From positions 1-13,104 of the forward strand of contig OMVC01000140.1 in assembly GCA_900314375.1 (NCBI GenBank): a DNA stretch of 13,104 nt, given 5' to 3'. The notes beneath the pieces were generated by a model. The model saw only the letters and a list, made by a program, of their open reading frames with translations. It was not told where the DNA came from and did no database searches. Each line of letters begins with the position of its first letter. Within the stretch, counting starts at the first letter, position 1. A program made the translations under genes and the position numbers. Of the stretch, positions 1-6,740 are shown piece by piece. Source of the stretch: an uncultured bacterium. GTDB lineage: Bacteria; Cyanobacteriota; Vampirovibrionia; Gastranaerophilales; Gastranaerophilaceae.

Positions 1-23
1 ATAATTTACAAAAGTTCTATATT

Positions 24-51
24 GGCGAGAGACGGCAAGCTCTCGCCTTTT
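24..51 (+). terminator. Intrinsic terminator of a gene left of the window
   Basis: A perfect 8-bp stem, GGCGAGAG (24-31) with CTCTCGCC (40-47), has an 8-nt loop and is followed by TTTT (48-51). The T-run lies on the right, so it serves a plus-strand transcript entering from the left. No coding sequence for that gene can be recognised in bases 1-23. Confidence 0.75.
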
Positions 52-109
52 CCTTGCAGAATATTAACTATTGTAATGCTTACTATCAAATAATTTTAGC
101 ACTCATTTA

Positions 110-137
110 TTGAACTCGATAAAAAATTTGATATAAT
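110..137 (+). promoter_or_regulatory. Promoter of the histidine kinase gene, probably leaderless
   Basis: TTGAAC (110-115), a 16-bp spacer and TATAAT (132-137). Only six bases (138-143) separate the -10 box from the ATG at 144, so transcription should start at or next to the A of the start codon. There is no Shine-Dalgarno, and the reading frame is closed by TGA at 129-131, so no upstream start can be used. Confidence 0.6.
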
Positions 138-143
138 AAAATT

Positions 144-890
144 ATGAACAACATTGAACAGGATTACGAAGATTTTATATCAACAGTCAGCCACGAATTG
201 CGAACACCGCTAACATCAATTCGCGGGTTTTCTCAAACTTTACTATCTTCCTGGGACAAACTTGATGATGAGAATAAAAAGAAGTTTATCAAAATTATGG
301 AAGAGCAATCGCAAAGGCTTATTCATCTTGTTGAAAATATGCTTGCCGTTACGAAATTAAAATCCGGCTCAAATTTAACCGTTTTTAGCGAATTTGAGCT
401 TAAACCGTTAATCTCGCAGGTCGTCACTTTAGTTAAAAATCAATATCAATCTCAAAAATTTGAAATAAATATTGAACCTAATACGCCGAAAATATTTGCG
501 GATAAAGATAAATTTATGCAGGTTTTAGTAAATCTAATCGAAAACAGCGCAAAATATTCACCTGACAACTCAACAACAGAAATAGATGTAAAACAGGACA
601 ACAAAATTATAAAAATAAATATTTCTAATACAGGAATTGGCATTAAAGAAAAAGATTATGATAAAATTTTTACTAAATTTGCCAGAATAGATAATCCACT
701 GACACGAAAAGTACAAGGCAGCGGTCTTGGGTTATATATAACCAAAAATTTAATTGAAAAAATGGATGGGAAAATATTTGTTAAATCAGAACCTTTAAAT
801 AATTCAGAGGATTTGAGTAAAATCACTTTTACAATAGAAATGCCCATAAAAGATATAGAAGAACAAACGAGGATAAAATGCGGTCGGTAA
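144..890 (+). CDS. Soluble sensor-less histidine kinase
   Basis: A two-component histidine kinase core of 248 residues with no transmembrane, HAMP, PAS or GAF region. It should autophosphorylate on His17 and pass phosphate to a receiver. Visible motifs: the H-box SHELRTPLTSIRGF (16-29, HisKA dimerisation domain to about 75); an N-box with Asn130 and Asn134 in NLIENSAKYSP; a G1 box SNTGIGI (161-167) where the usual Asp is Asn162; an F-box around 176-180; and a G2 box GSGLGL (192-197). The Asn for Asp change alters the adenine-contacting position but occurs in some kinases. The ATG at 144 is the only start that keeps the H-box. The 3' end overlaps the next gene by 13 bases, so the two are surely co-transcribed and translationally coupled. 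The lack of a sensor suggests it receives signals through partner proteins or is controlled by its operon partner (inference). Confidence 0.9.
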   Translation: MNNIEQDYEDFISTVSHELRTPLTSIRGFSQTLLSSWDKLDDENKKKFIKIMEEQSQRLIHLVENMLAVTKLKSGSNLTVFSEFELKPLISQVVTLVKNQYQSQKFEINIEPNTPKIFADKDKFMQVLVNLIENSAKYSPDNSTTEIDVKQDNKIIKINISNTGIGIKEKDYDKIFTKFARIDNPLTRKVQGSGLGLYITKNLIEKMDGKIFVKSEPLNNSEDLSKITFTIEMPIKDIEEQTRIKCGR

Positions 891-2179
891 CACTTATCAT
901 TGACAGAAGATTGGAACTTTCAACCAAATATAAAAAACTATTGGAAACGGATACAAATCAGGTGTTAGTATCTCGTGATATGCTTACTTCAATAAAGATA
1001 ATAAAAGATTGTGAGCCTGATTTGATAATAATTTCAGATAGTTTTGACGATGATTTGTCGGATTTTTGCAAGCAGGTGCGGGCACTAACCTACAATATGC
1101 GCCCTGTAATTGTTGCACTGTCTAAATCCGCAGATTTTAACGACAGAATTAAAGTTCTAAATTCAGGTGCGGATGATTTTCTATCTGAACCCGTCAACTC
1201 AAAAGAGTTTCAGGTAAGAATGCAAGCACATTTGCGGCGTGAATTTGAATCAAATCTTGATACAAAACAGTTTTTGCCTACAAAAAATTATACGCTGCGC
1301 GCCATAAAAAGAGCAATATCGCAGGAGTCGAAATGGGCTATGCTATACATAAGTATTGAAAATTTTGATGAATACAAACAGGCATATACCGAATTGGCAT
1401 CTGACAAATTGCTACAAACATATTCCGCAATAATAAAAGCTTCACTATCCGAGCAAGATTATGTCGGACAATTAAAGGAAAATGTATTTTTTGTCATTAC
1501 AGATCCGTTAAAGGCTGAAGGAATTGCAAAATTTTTAACCTTTGCGTTTGATTCAGTTGTAAATAAGTTTTATGCAGAAAATGACTTATCCAGAGCTTAT
1601 ATAATTTTACAAGGAGATGAATTTGCAGGCAAACGCGCCGATTTTGTCCACTTTACCATTAGTGTCATAACAAATGAAGCTAAATCATACAGAGATTATG
1701 CTCAAGTTATTTCTGCACTAGAGCAGTTACATGACCTTGCGGATTTGCCTGATAAATCCAATTATATAATCGACAGACCACAAATTACGGGTAAAGATTC
1801 TGTTATTACGCCTGCATACAATAATAAAATTTTTATATATGAAACAGATGAAGCACTTTGCACATTATTGAATACAATATTAAAACTTCAAGGGTTTCAG
1901 ACTGTCATAATGAATCAATACAGAGTTCCAAAGAAATCAGACATACCGGCACTAATAATTGTTGACGCAGGCGATTTGGAAAAGAAAAACGGTTTGAATT
2001 TATGCTATAAATTAAAACAATCGGAAGACTTTAGGAATACAAAAATCATTGTAACCTCAATTATTCACGACAAAGAACTCATACTCAATACAGGTGCGGA
2101 CTTGTACCTGCCAAAACCGTATGATATATCAACTCTGATTAAATGGATTGATAATTTGATGAAAGAATTTAATAAATAA
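878..2179 (+). CDS. Receiver - decayed GGDEF - receiver signalling protein
   Basis: A 433-residue cytoplasmic protein with three domains. Residues 1-120 are a receiver fold that has lost its chemistry: the acidic pair is Asp9-Arg10, the acceptor position after PDLIII is Ser53 (Asp54 follows), and the conserved Lys is Glu104 in SEPV. Residues about 135-300 resemble a GGDEF domain (WAMLYISIENFDEYKQAY at 153-170, then DYVGQLKENVFFVI at 194-207), but the GG(D/E)EF signature is replaced by LKEN, so diguanylate cyclase activity is unlikely. Residues 316-430 are a second receiver with an intact acceptor Asp363, Thr393/Ser394 and Lys413-Pro414 (LPKPYD). No DNA-binding domain is present. It starts inside the kinase gene, with GAGG just upstream of ATG 878. 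The likely role is a phosphorelay or scaffold protein partnering the kinase; its output is unknown. Confidence 0.8.
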   Translation: MRSVTLIIDRRLELSTKYKKLLETDTNQVLVSRDMLTSIKIIKDCEPDLIIISDSFDDDLSDFCKQVRALTYNMRPVIVALSKSADFNDRIKVLNSGADDFLSEPVNSKEFQVRMQAHLRREFESNLDTKQFLPTKNYTLRAIKRAISQESKWAMLYISIENFDEYKQAYTELASDKLLQTYSAIIKASLSEQDYVGQLKENVFFVITDPLKAEGIAKFLTFAFDSVVNKFYAENDLSRAYIILQGDEFAGKRADFVHFTISVITNEAKSYRDYAQVISALEQLHDLADLPDKSNYIIDRPQITGKDSVITPAYNNKIFIYETDEALCTLLNTILKLQGFQTVIMNQYRVPKKSDIPALIIVDAGDLEKKNGLNLCYKLKQSEDFRNTKIIVTSIIHDKELILNTGADLYLPKPYDISTLIKWIDNLMKEFNK

Positions 2180-2180
2180 T

Positions 2181-2369
2181 TTAGCTTAAAATGTCGTCTA
2201 AAATTTCGGCATTTGCAGAAGCATTTTCAATTTGAGATTTTGACAATCTGCGCATATAATTTTTTAAAGCTTCACGAATAAGTTCACTTCTTGAACAATT
2301 TTCTGAATCAGCCAACCCGTCAACTTTGTTTAAAAATTCATCAGGCATAGTAACCAAAACTTTAGCCAT
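2181..2369 (-). CDS. Ribbon-helix-helix (CopG/Arc-type) regulator
   Basis: A 62-residue protein with a ribbon-helix-helix fold. Residues 2-9 (AKVLVTMP) form the DNA-contacting strand, helix 1 is DEFLNKVDGLADSEN (10-24), and CSRSELIREALKNYMRRL (25-42) carries the conserved S-R-S-E-L-I-R turn and helix 2. Such proteins dimerise and bind operators as repressors or as antitoxins. No toxin gene adjoins it, so a stand-alone transcription regulator is more likely than half of a toxin-antitoxin pair. AGAAAGGG lies about 8 bases before the ATG. The gene runs tail to tail with the signalling gene, one base apart and without a terminator between. Its promoter contains a perfect inverted repeat, suggesting autorepression. 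Confidence 0.85.
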   Translation of the reverse strand: MAKVLVTMPDEFLNKVDGLADSENCSRSELIREALKNYMRRLSKSQIENASANAEILDDILS

Positions 2370-2414
2370 ATATAAACCCTTTCTTCCACAGATACACTAT
2401 ATTTTACATGCCTT

Positions 2415-2443
2415 ATTCTAGCATAGTATATGCTTTTTTGCAA
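2415..2443 (-). promoter_or_regulatory. Promoter of the ribbon-helix-helix gene with an embedded operator
   Basis: On the minus strand TTGCAA (2438-2443), a 17-bp spacer and TAGAAT (2415-2420) form a good sigma-70-type promoter about 46 bases before the start. A perfect inverted repeat, AGCATA-GTA-TATGCT (2420-2434), fills most of the spacer and touches the -10 box. A dimeric repressor there would block RNA polymerase. Assigning it to the adjacent regulator is inference. Confidence 0.6.
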
Positions 2444-2448
2444 TAAGA

Positions 2449-2775
2449 CTAATTGTTATCAAAATTTGTTTTTGCTTCTTCATTTTTTATATATTCGCAA
2501 AATTCTTCAAGCCGATTGTCTTCCATAGCATCAATCAGCGATTGAATATTATCAAACTTATGCAGAGCAAATCCTGTTTCTGCCAGCAATACACAATCGT
2601 TGCAAAGCCTATACTTATCATATTGAATAGAACCGGCAAGACTTTTGGTCTGCCCGCAGCAATTACATTCAAAATATTCGTTCGCCAAATCAGGATTTTC
2701 TTCCAAATCATCCTTTACCATTTGCTCAGCAACGGCTTGCATTTCTTTTACAATTTCTTCTTTTGACTTTGTCAT
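2449..2775 (-). CDS. Small protein with a ClpX-type C4 zinc finger
   Basis: An acidic 108-residue cytoplasmic protein. Cys37, Cys39/Cys40 (ECNCCGQTK) and Cys58, Cys61 (LCNDCVLL) form a four-cysteine treble-clef-like finger whose pattern C-x2-C-G ... Y-x-L-C-x-D-C-V resembles the N-terminal zinc-binding domain of ClpX, but no AAA+ ATPase follows. Residues 1-34 are a charged helix, and residues 73-100 form a second acidic helical region. It is the third gene of the murT-pdxJ operon, 12 bases after pdxJ, with AAAGGAT before its ATG. By analogy it might recruit or deliver proteins to the ClpXP protease, but the sequence shows only the zinc site. Other zinc-knuckle regulators are an alternative. 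Confidence 0.7.
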   Translation of the reverse strand: MTKSKEEIVKEMQAVAEQMVKDDLEENPDLANEYFECNCCGQTKSLAGSIQYDKYRLCNDCVLLAETGFALHKFDNIQSLIDAMEDNRLEEFCEYIKNEEAKTNFDNN

Positions 2776-2787
2776 AAATTTATCCTT

Positions 2788-3498
2788 TTATTTTATTAAA
2801 TCGCGCATTTCAATAACTGCTTGTTCTAACCCAACAAATATTGCTCTTGAAATAATACTATGCCCGATATTTAGTTCATAAAGTCCTTCTATTTCGTGCA
2901 TTCTTTTTACGTTTGTATAGTTCAAACCGTGTCCTGCATTAACTTTCAAACCCAATTCTTGTGCATATTTTGCTGCAGTTTTCAGTTTTAAAAATTCTTC
3001 TTCTTCTTTGTCTGTACCAAATGCGTTTGCATAAGAACCTGTATGCATTTCAATAAATTGCGCCCCGCATTTTTTGGAAGCTTCTACTTGTTTTTTATCA
3101 GGGTCAATGAACATACTTACAATAATTCCTGCATTTACAAGTTTCCCGACAAATTCGTTCATTTTATCCTGCTGACCTGCAACATCCAATCCGCCTTCTG
3201 TTGTAACCTCCTGCCTTTTTTCAGGAACAAGACAAACAGAATGAGGCTTTAATTTTAACGCTATATCAAGCATTTCATCTGTCACTGCCATTTCTAAATT
3301 CAAATCTGTTTTTATAAATTTTGAAATAGCATCCACATCTTCATCTTTTATATGACGTCTGTCTTCACGCAGATGAGTAGTGATTGAAGAAGCACCGCAT
3401 TTTTCGCAAATTCGCGCCGCATCCAATACGCTCGGTTCAACTCCGCCTCTTGCATTTCTTAATGTCGCAACATGATCTATATTTACACCTAATATCAT
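2788..3498 (-). CDS. pdxJ: Pyridoxine 5'-phosphate synthase PdxJ
   Basis: Condenses 1-deoxy-D-xylulose 5-phosphate with 3-amino-2-oxopropyl phosphate to make pyridoxine 5'-phosphate, the ring-closing step of the DXP-dependent vitamin B6 pathway. It is a cytoplasmic TIM barrel of 236 residues, normal family length. Hallmarks: NIDHVATLRNARGG (6-19), THLREDRRHI with catalytic His42 (41-50), Glu69 in NLEMA, CLVPEKRQEVTTEGG (89-103), the phosphate-site MHTGSYANA (150-158), NAGHGLNY with His189, and NIGHSII (209-215). AAGGAG lies 8 bases before the ATG. It begins 10 bases after the murT-like gene ends, so it is the middle gene of that operon; no other B6 gene is in the window. Confidence 0.97.
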   Translation of the reverse strand: MILGVNIDHVATLRNARGGVEPSVLDAARICEKCGASSITTHLREDRRHIKDEDVDAISKFIKTDLNLEMAVTDEMLDIALKLKPHSVCLVPEKRQEVTTEGGLDVAGQQDKMNEFVGKLVNAGIIVSMFIDPDKKQVEASKKCGAQFIEMHTGSYANAFGTDKEEEEFLKLKTAAKYAQELGLKVNAGHGLNYTNVKRMHEIEGLYELNIGHSIISRAIFVGLEQAVIEMRDLIK

Positions 3499-3508
3499 TT
3501 ATTTCTCC

Positions 3509-4981
3509 TTAAAATTTCATTTTTGTAATTTCTAATAATGCCGTATATGATGGTAAAATTGTAATGCTTTCTCCATTATTTTCTGCTTTGGAAGCTAATT
3601 CGATTGCTCGTTTTATGTTTTCTTCCACAATTATTTTCTCTTGCGGTATGCCCGCATATTTTAAGCGTACCGCCATATCTTTTGCTCTGATACCGGAAGT
3701 TATAACAAGATTTTTTGCATCTTTTAATCTTTCAAAATCACTATCCCAAAGCCACGAAATATCTCTGCCGTCAGCATAATTATCGTTTATCGCCACTATT
3801 ATATTTGAATTTAAATCAACTGTTTTTAAAACTTCACTTGCGCCTGTCGGATTTTTTATGAGTTGAATCAAAGTATTATGCCCGTTTATCACGCGCCTTT
3901 CCGTTCGCCCGAAAATCGATGTGTATGATTCTACGGCTTCTTTTATTTTTTTATAAGGAATTTCGTTTACAAGTGCTGCCGAAATCGCGCCTAAAGCATT
4001 ATAGGCATTGTATAACCCGACTAAATTAACCCTGAATTCATAATTATTGTTCCCAAAAGCTACACTCAAATCGGTATAATTATCATACACTTTTGCATAA
4101 GCTTTTATGTTCGGTTCAGGACGCTTGTATGAGCACTTATCGCAATAATAATGTCCTTCTTGTGCAAAAAATTGTTTGCCGTATTTTAGTTCCTCACCGC
4201 AAACACAATTAAATACTTCACTTGGCGCCAGAGAAGATGAATTATGTTTGTCAGAGATAAATTCAACATCTTCAAAACCATAATAAATTGCTTCCCTATT
4301 TTTACCAAAATTCGCAACAAGAGGGTCATCAGCATTCAATATCAAAGTTAATTCTTTATTTTTATCGATTGCGTTTTGAATAAAACTTGCAGTTGTCGAC
4401 AGTTCCCCGTATCTGTCTAACTGATCACGGAAAAGATTAGTCACTACAAGATAATCAGCACAGTAATAGTCATATAATTTGGTCAAATATGCTTCATCTG
4501 ATTCTATGACGGCATATTCAAAAACTTTTGGCGGTTTTAAATTGAGAGCAAATGCATTTGCGATGCCTGTGAGCATATTTGCACCCTTGAGATTGTGGAT
4601 AACATTGTTTTTATCTTCTTCCAAAATATGAGCTAAAATACCTGACGTGGTAGTTTTTCCGTTAGTACCGGTTACGGTTATTGTTTCGTACACATAGTTA
4701 TTACAATAGCGAAGAAAATTAGGACATATCTTTAATACAACCATTCCGACAAAAGATGTACCAGATGATTTTGATAAAAGTTTTATTGCAACATATACAA
4801 ATTTTGCCATAATTAAAGATATTACAAATCTTATTCCGTCTGTAATGCTGCCATTTTTATCTTTTGAAACTTTTAATATTATTTTGAGTTGTTTCATTAT
4901 AAATAAAAAGCCAAAAGCAACAAGCTCCAAAGCAAGTATATATAACATAAGTATAACAAAGTCATTTAGATAAAAGCTCAC
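3509..4981 (-). CDS. murT: MurT-like Mur ligase (lipid II amidation), GTG start
   Basis: A Mur-ligase-family ATPase with a C-terminal MurT (DUF1727) domain. In Gram-positives MurT works with the glutaminase GatD to amidate the D-Glu of lipid II. The P-loop TGTNGKTTT is at 104-112, a four-cysteine site at Cys259, Cys261, Cys280 and Cys283 (first pair C-x-C rather than the usual C-x2-C), and the MurT motif NDNYADGRDISWLWD at 399-413. I chose GTG at 4979-4981 because AAAAGGAG (4989-4996) sits 7 bases before it; a longer frame to TTG 5044 has no ribosome site and runs past the likely transcription start. This gives 490 residues. The N-terminus (about 7-29, FVILMLYILALELVAFGFLF) is a membrane helix not typical of MurT. 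No gatD adjoins it; pdxJ follows 10 bases on. Confidence 0.85.
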   Translation of the reverse strand: MSFYLNDFVILMLYILALELVAFGFLFIMKQLKIILKVSKDKNGSITDGIRFVISLIMAKFVYVAIKLLSKSSGTSFVGMVVLKICPNFLRYCNNYVYETITVTGTNGKTTTSGILAHILEEDKNNVIHNLKGANMLTGIANAFALNLKPPKVFEYAVIESDEAYLTKLYDYYCADYLVVTNLFRDQLDRYGELSTTASFIQNAIDKNKELTLILNADDPLVANFGKNREAIYYGFEDVEFISDKHNSSSLAPSEVFNCVCGEELKYGKQFFAQEGHYYCDKCSYKRPEPNIKAYAKVYDNYTDLSVAFGNNNYEFRVNLVGLYNAYNALGAISAALVNEIPYKKIKEAVESYTSIFGRTERRVINGHNTLIQLIKNPTGASEVLKTVDLNSNIIVAINDNYADGRDISWLWDSDFERLKDAKNLVITSGIRAKDMAVRLKYAGIPQEKIIVEENIKRAIELASKAENNGESITILPSYTALLEITKMKF

Positions 4982-5026
4982 CAAAATACTCCTTTTGAAT
5001 GTATTGAAAATATCTGTTATTATTAT

Positions 5027-5032
5027 ATTATA
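5027..5032 (-). promoter_or_regulatory. Candidate -10 box for the murT-pdxJ operon
   Basis: The minus strand reads TATAAT here, about 46 bases before the GTG start of the murT-like gene. No good -35 hexamer is found 16-18 bp upstream, so this is weakly supported. The 72-bp divergent gap must also hold the promoter of the plus-strand gene at 5054; TTGAAA at 5004-5009 is a possible -35 for it. Confidence 0.35.
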
Positions 5033-5053
5033 AATATGAAACAAAGGTAATTA

Positions 5054-5437
5054 ATGTTTGTATTATTTTTTGTAATAGTTTTTATAGCAGAATTGATTGT
5101 TGCATTTAAGATTATTCAAATCATCAAAAATGCAGATGCTAAAATTTGTACAGCCAATGAACAAATACTCTCGGCAAAGCCTCAAATAAAGAAGGAAATT
5201 ACTTCTATCAGAATAGAAATTAATAAAATTCTGCTTTCTATAACTCAAATTCAAATAAAACTTAAAAAGAAAAAAGAAGAATATAAAATTGTATTGCTTA
5301 AAAATATATTAACCGGAATTTGCTTTTTATTGTTGAACTACAACGCAAAACGTGCATTAACAACCGTAGAACTCGTATTATCATTAAAAGATTTTGTCAT
5401 AGCACTGCGCAAAGCCTTTAATAGTGCTAAAGTTTAG
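5054..5437 (+). CDS. Unknown membrane-anchored coiled-coil protein
   Basis: I do not recognise the family. The 127 residues start with a strongly hydrophobic segment (FVLFFVIVFIAELIVAF, 2-18) that should anchor the protein in the inner membrane. A charged, probably coiled-coil helix follows (about 43-78, IKKEITSIRIEINKIL and a KKKKEE block), then a second hydrophobic patch (ILTGICFLLLNY, 85-96) and an amphipathic tail. The arrangement resembles the DUF948 and YtxH proteins encoded next to it, suggesting a shared role at the envelope. AAAGG lies 7 bases before the ATG. It is divergent from murT, 72 bases apart, with a promoter but no terminator before the next gene. Confidence 0.7.
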   Translation: MFVLFFVIVFIAELIVAFKIIQIIKNADAKICTANEQILSAKPQIKKEITSIRIEINKILLSITQIQIKLKKKKEEYKIVLLKNILTGICFLLLNYNAKRALTTVELVLSLKDFVIALRKAFNSAKV

Positions 5438-5445
5438 AGTCGCTA

Positions 5446-5474
5446 TTGAAATCTTATCAAAAATATGATAAAAT
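5446..5474 (+). promoter_or_regulatory. Promoter of the YtxH-DUF948 genes
   Basis: TTGAAA (5446-5451), a 17-bp spacer and TAAAAT (5469-5474). Predicted transcription start is near 5481, giving a leader of about 27 bases that contains the ribosome site GAGG (5495-5498) of the gene at 5508. Confidence 0.6.
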
Positions 5475-5507
5475 AATTATGTTATTTAAGAAACGAGGTT
5501 TACTACT

Positions 5508-5837
5508 ATGTGCAAAAAGAATGATGCATTTGCCTTTTCATTAGGTATTATAGCAGGAGTTGTCGGAGGAATTATAGGTGGAGTATTATTTGCACCAAAA
5601 TCCGGCGAAGAATCAAGAAAAGAAATTAAAGATGCGGCTTGTGAATTATATGAAAAACACGCTCCGCAAATTGTAGATGCTAAAAAACAAGCATTGGAAT
5701 CAGTTGATTTAATGAAGTATAAATTAGAACGTCAAATGAGAAAATTAACTAATTCATTAAAATCAAATAAAATGAGAAAAGCAAAAGCTCTTGAAGATTC
5801 TGAAAGCTCTAATAATGAGAGTGAATTTGATTATTAA
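5508..5837 (+). CDS. YtxH-domain membrane protein (first copy)
   Basis: A 109-residue YtxH-family (general-stress type) protein. A glycine-rich hydrophobic segment (FSLGIIAGVVGGIIGGVLF, 10-28) is followed at once by the family signature APKSGEESRKEI (29-40), then a long charged helical tail rich in Lys and Glu to the C-terminus. The topology should be a single inner-membrane anchor with a cytoplasmic helix. Its biochemical role is unknown in any organism I can name; in Bacillus subtilis YtxH is co-encoded with the DUF948 protein YtxG, as here. ACGAGG precedes the ATG by 9 bases. A second YtxH gene lies 457 bases downstream, so the locus holds a diverged pair. Confidence 0.85.
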   Translation: MCKKNDAFAFSLGIIAGVVGGIIGGVLFAPKSGEESRKEIKDAACELYEKHAPQIVDAKKQALESVDLMKYKLERQMRKLTNSLKSNKMRKAKALEDSESSNNESEFDY

Positions 5838-5854
5838 GAAAGGAATAGAGCATA

Positions 5855-6223
5855 ATGGATATTGAACTTTCTCAAACTATTCTTAATCAAGGGTTAACAT
5901 TTTTATATATCTCATTAGGTGTTGTTGTATTGGTAATTGGCGGATTTTTAGCAAAGTTGATATACGATTCCGCAAAATTGGTACGAAATTTGAATGATAC
6001 AACATTATTAGTCAATTCAGAATTGAAACCAACACTAAATGAATTAAACAGAGCTATTAAATCATTTAATGACATAGTTCAAAATACCGGTGAAGGTGTC
6101 GGAAATGTTAAATTAGGTATAGAAAACGTATTAAACAAGACAAAACTCTTATCCGGTAATGTTGTATCAGGATTTCTAAAGGGATTTATGGCTGTTTATA
6201 CAATTTTTTCAAAGAAAAAATAA
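5855..6223 (+). CDS. DUF948 (YtxG-like) membrane protein
   Basis: A 122-residue protein with one N-terminal transmembrane helix (about 16-36, FLYISLGVVVLVIGGFLAKL) followed by an amphipathic region typical of DUF948: LVRNLNDTTLLVNSELKPTL and LNELNRAIKSFNDIV, hydrophobic residues at 3-4 spacing that may pack as a coiled coil on the membrane surface. The C-terminus is basic (SKKK). It follows the first YtxH gene by 17 bases and precedes a second YtxH gene by 70 bases, so all three are likely one functional set. The family has no assigned biochemical function; a structural role at the envelope under stress is inference from the Bacillus ytxGH pairing. Confidence 0.75.
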   Translation: MDIELSQTILNQGLTFLYISLGVVVLVIGGFLAKLIYDSAKLVRNLNDTTLLVNSELKPTLNELNRAIKSFNDIVQNTGEGVGNVKLGIENVLNKTKLLSGNVVSGFLKGFMAVYTIFSKKK

Positions 6224-6258
6224 GCAATTAAGGTATAAAAAAGTTTTTAACCGGAAAT

Positions 6259-6264
6259 TATAAT
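6259..6264 (+). promoter_or_regulatory. Candidate -10 box for the second YtxH gene
   Basis: TATAAT, 29 bases before the ATG at 6294, lies in the 70-bp gap after the DUF948 gene. No convincing -35 hexamer is visible at 16-18 bp. It could allow separate expression of the second YtxH gene. Confidence 0.35.
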
Positions 6265-6293
6265 ATGTAAGTAACAAAAAAGGAGAACTAATC

Positions 6294-6566
6294 ATGTCAG
6301 CAGGAAAATTTATCGCAGGCTTTGTTGTAGGCGGCGCCATAGGAGCAATAGCAGGTATTTTATTAGCACCAAAATCAGGTGAAGAAACAAGAAAAATGCT
6401 TGCAGATTCGGCTCAAGATTTAGCAAAACGCGCAGACGAAACAGCTAAACAAATTCAAACTAAAGCAGATGATGCTCTTTCAGAACTTCAAAAAAAAGGT
6501 GAAGAAATTAAATCAAAAATTCAAGATTTAGTAAACAAAAATAAAGACGCTAATGCAGAAGCATAG
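6294..6566 (+). CDS. YtxH-domain membrane protein (second copy)
   Basis: A 90-residue YtxH-family protein. Residues 4-24 (GKFIAGFVVGGAIGAIAGILL) are the glycine-zipper-like membrane segment, directly followed by APKSGEETRKML (25-36) and an amphipathic Lys/Glu/Ala-rich helix with a near-heptad pattern to the end. It has a very strong ribosome site, AAAAAAGGAG, 8 bases before its ATG, suggesting higher expression than the first copy. The two YtxH proteins share the membrane segment and signature but differ in tail length (90 against 109 residues). Its own candidate -10 box lies at 6259-6264, and the gene ends at a strong terminator. Confidence 0.88.
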   Translation: MSAGKFIAGFVVGGAIGAIAGILLAPKSGEETRKMLADSAQDLAKRADETAKQIQTKADDALSELQKKGEEIKSKIQDLVNKNKDANAEA

Positions 6567-6584
6567 ATAAGAATACACTTTTAT

Positions 6585-6623
6585 AAAAAGGCACAAATTA
6601 CATTATGTAGTTTGTGCCTTTTT
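6585..6623 (+). terminator. Intrinsic terminator after the YtxH cluster
   Basis: GGCACAAA (6590-6597) pairs with TTTGTGCC (6611-6618); the stem continues inward through one G-T pair to a 3-base loop (6603-6605), 13 pairs in all. Flanking A5 (6585-6589) and T5 (6619-6623) make it work in both directions, though only plus-strand genes end here. Confidence 0.9.
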
Positions 6624-6740
6624 ATATACGCAAAAATAAATTTTAATATATATTTGTAAATTTTTATTCACAATAAGCAAAAATTCTACGCAAAATGTTT
6701 TATTAAATATGTAAGTGTGTATGTGAAAGGTGGTATTATT

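Noticed and set aside
2181..2775. Toxin-antitoxin pair of the ribbon-helix-helix protein and the zinc-finger protein
   Set aside because: The ribbon-helix-helix gene has its own promoter, the other gene belongs to the pdxJ operon, and a four-cysteine acidic protein does not resemble known toxins such as ParE, RelE or MazF.
4982..5044. Longer murT start at TTG 5044
   Set aside because: No ribosome site, and the likely -10 box lies downstream of it; GTG 4981 has AAAAGGAG at 7 bases.
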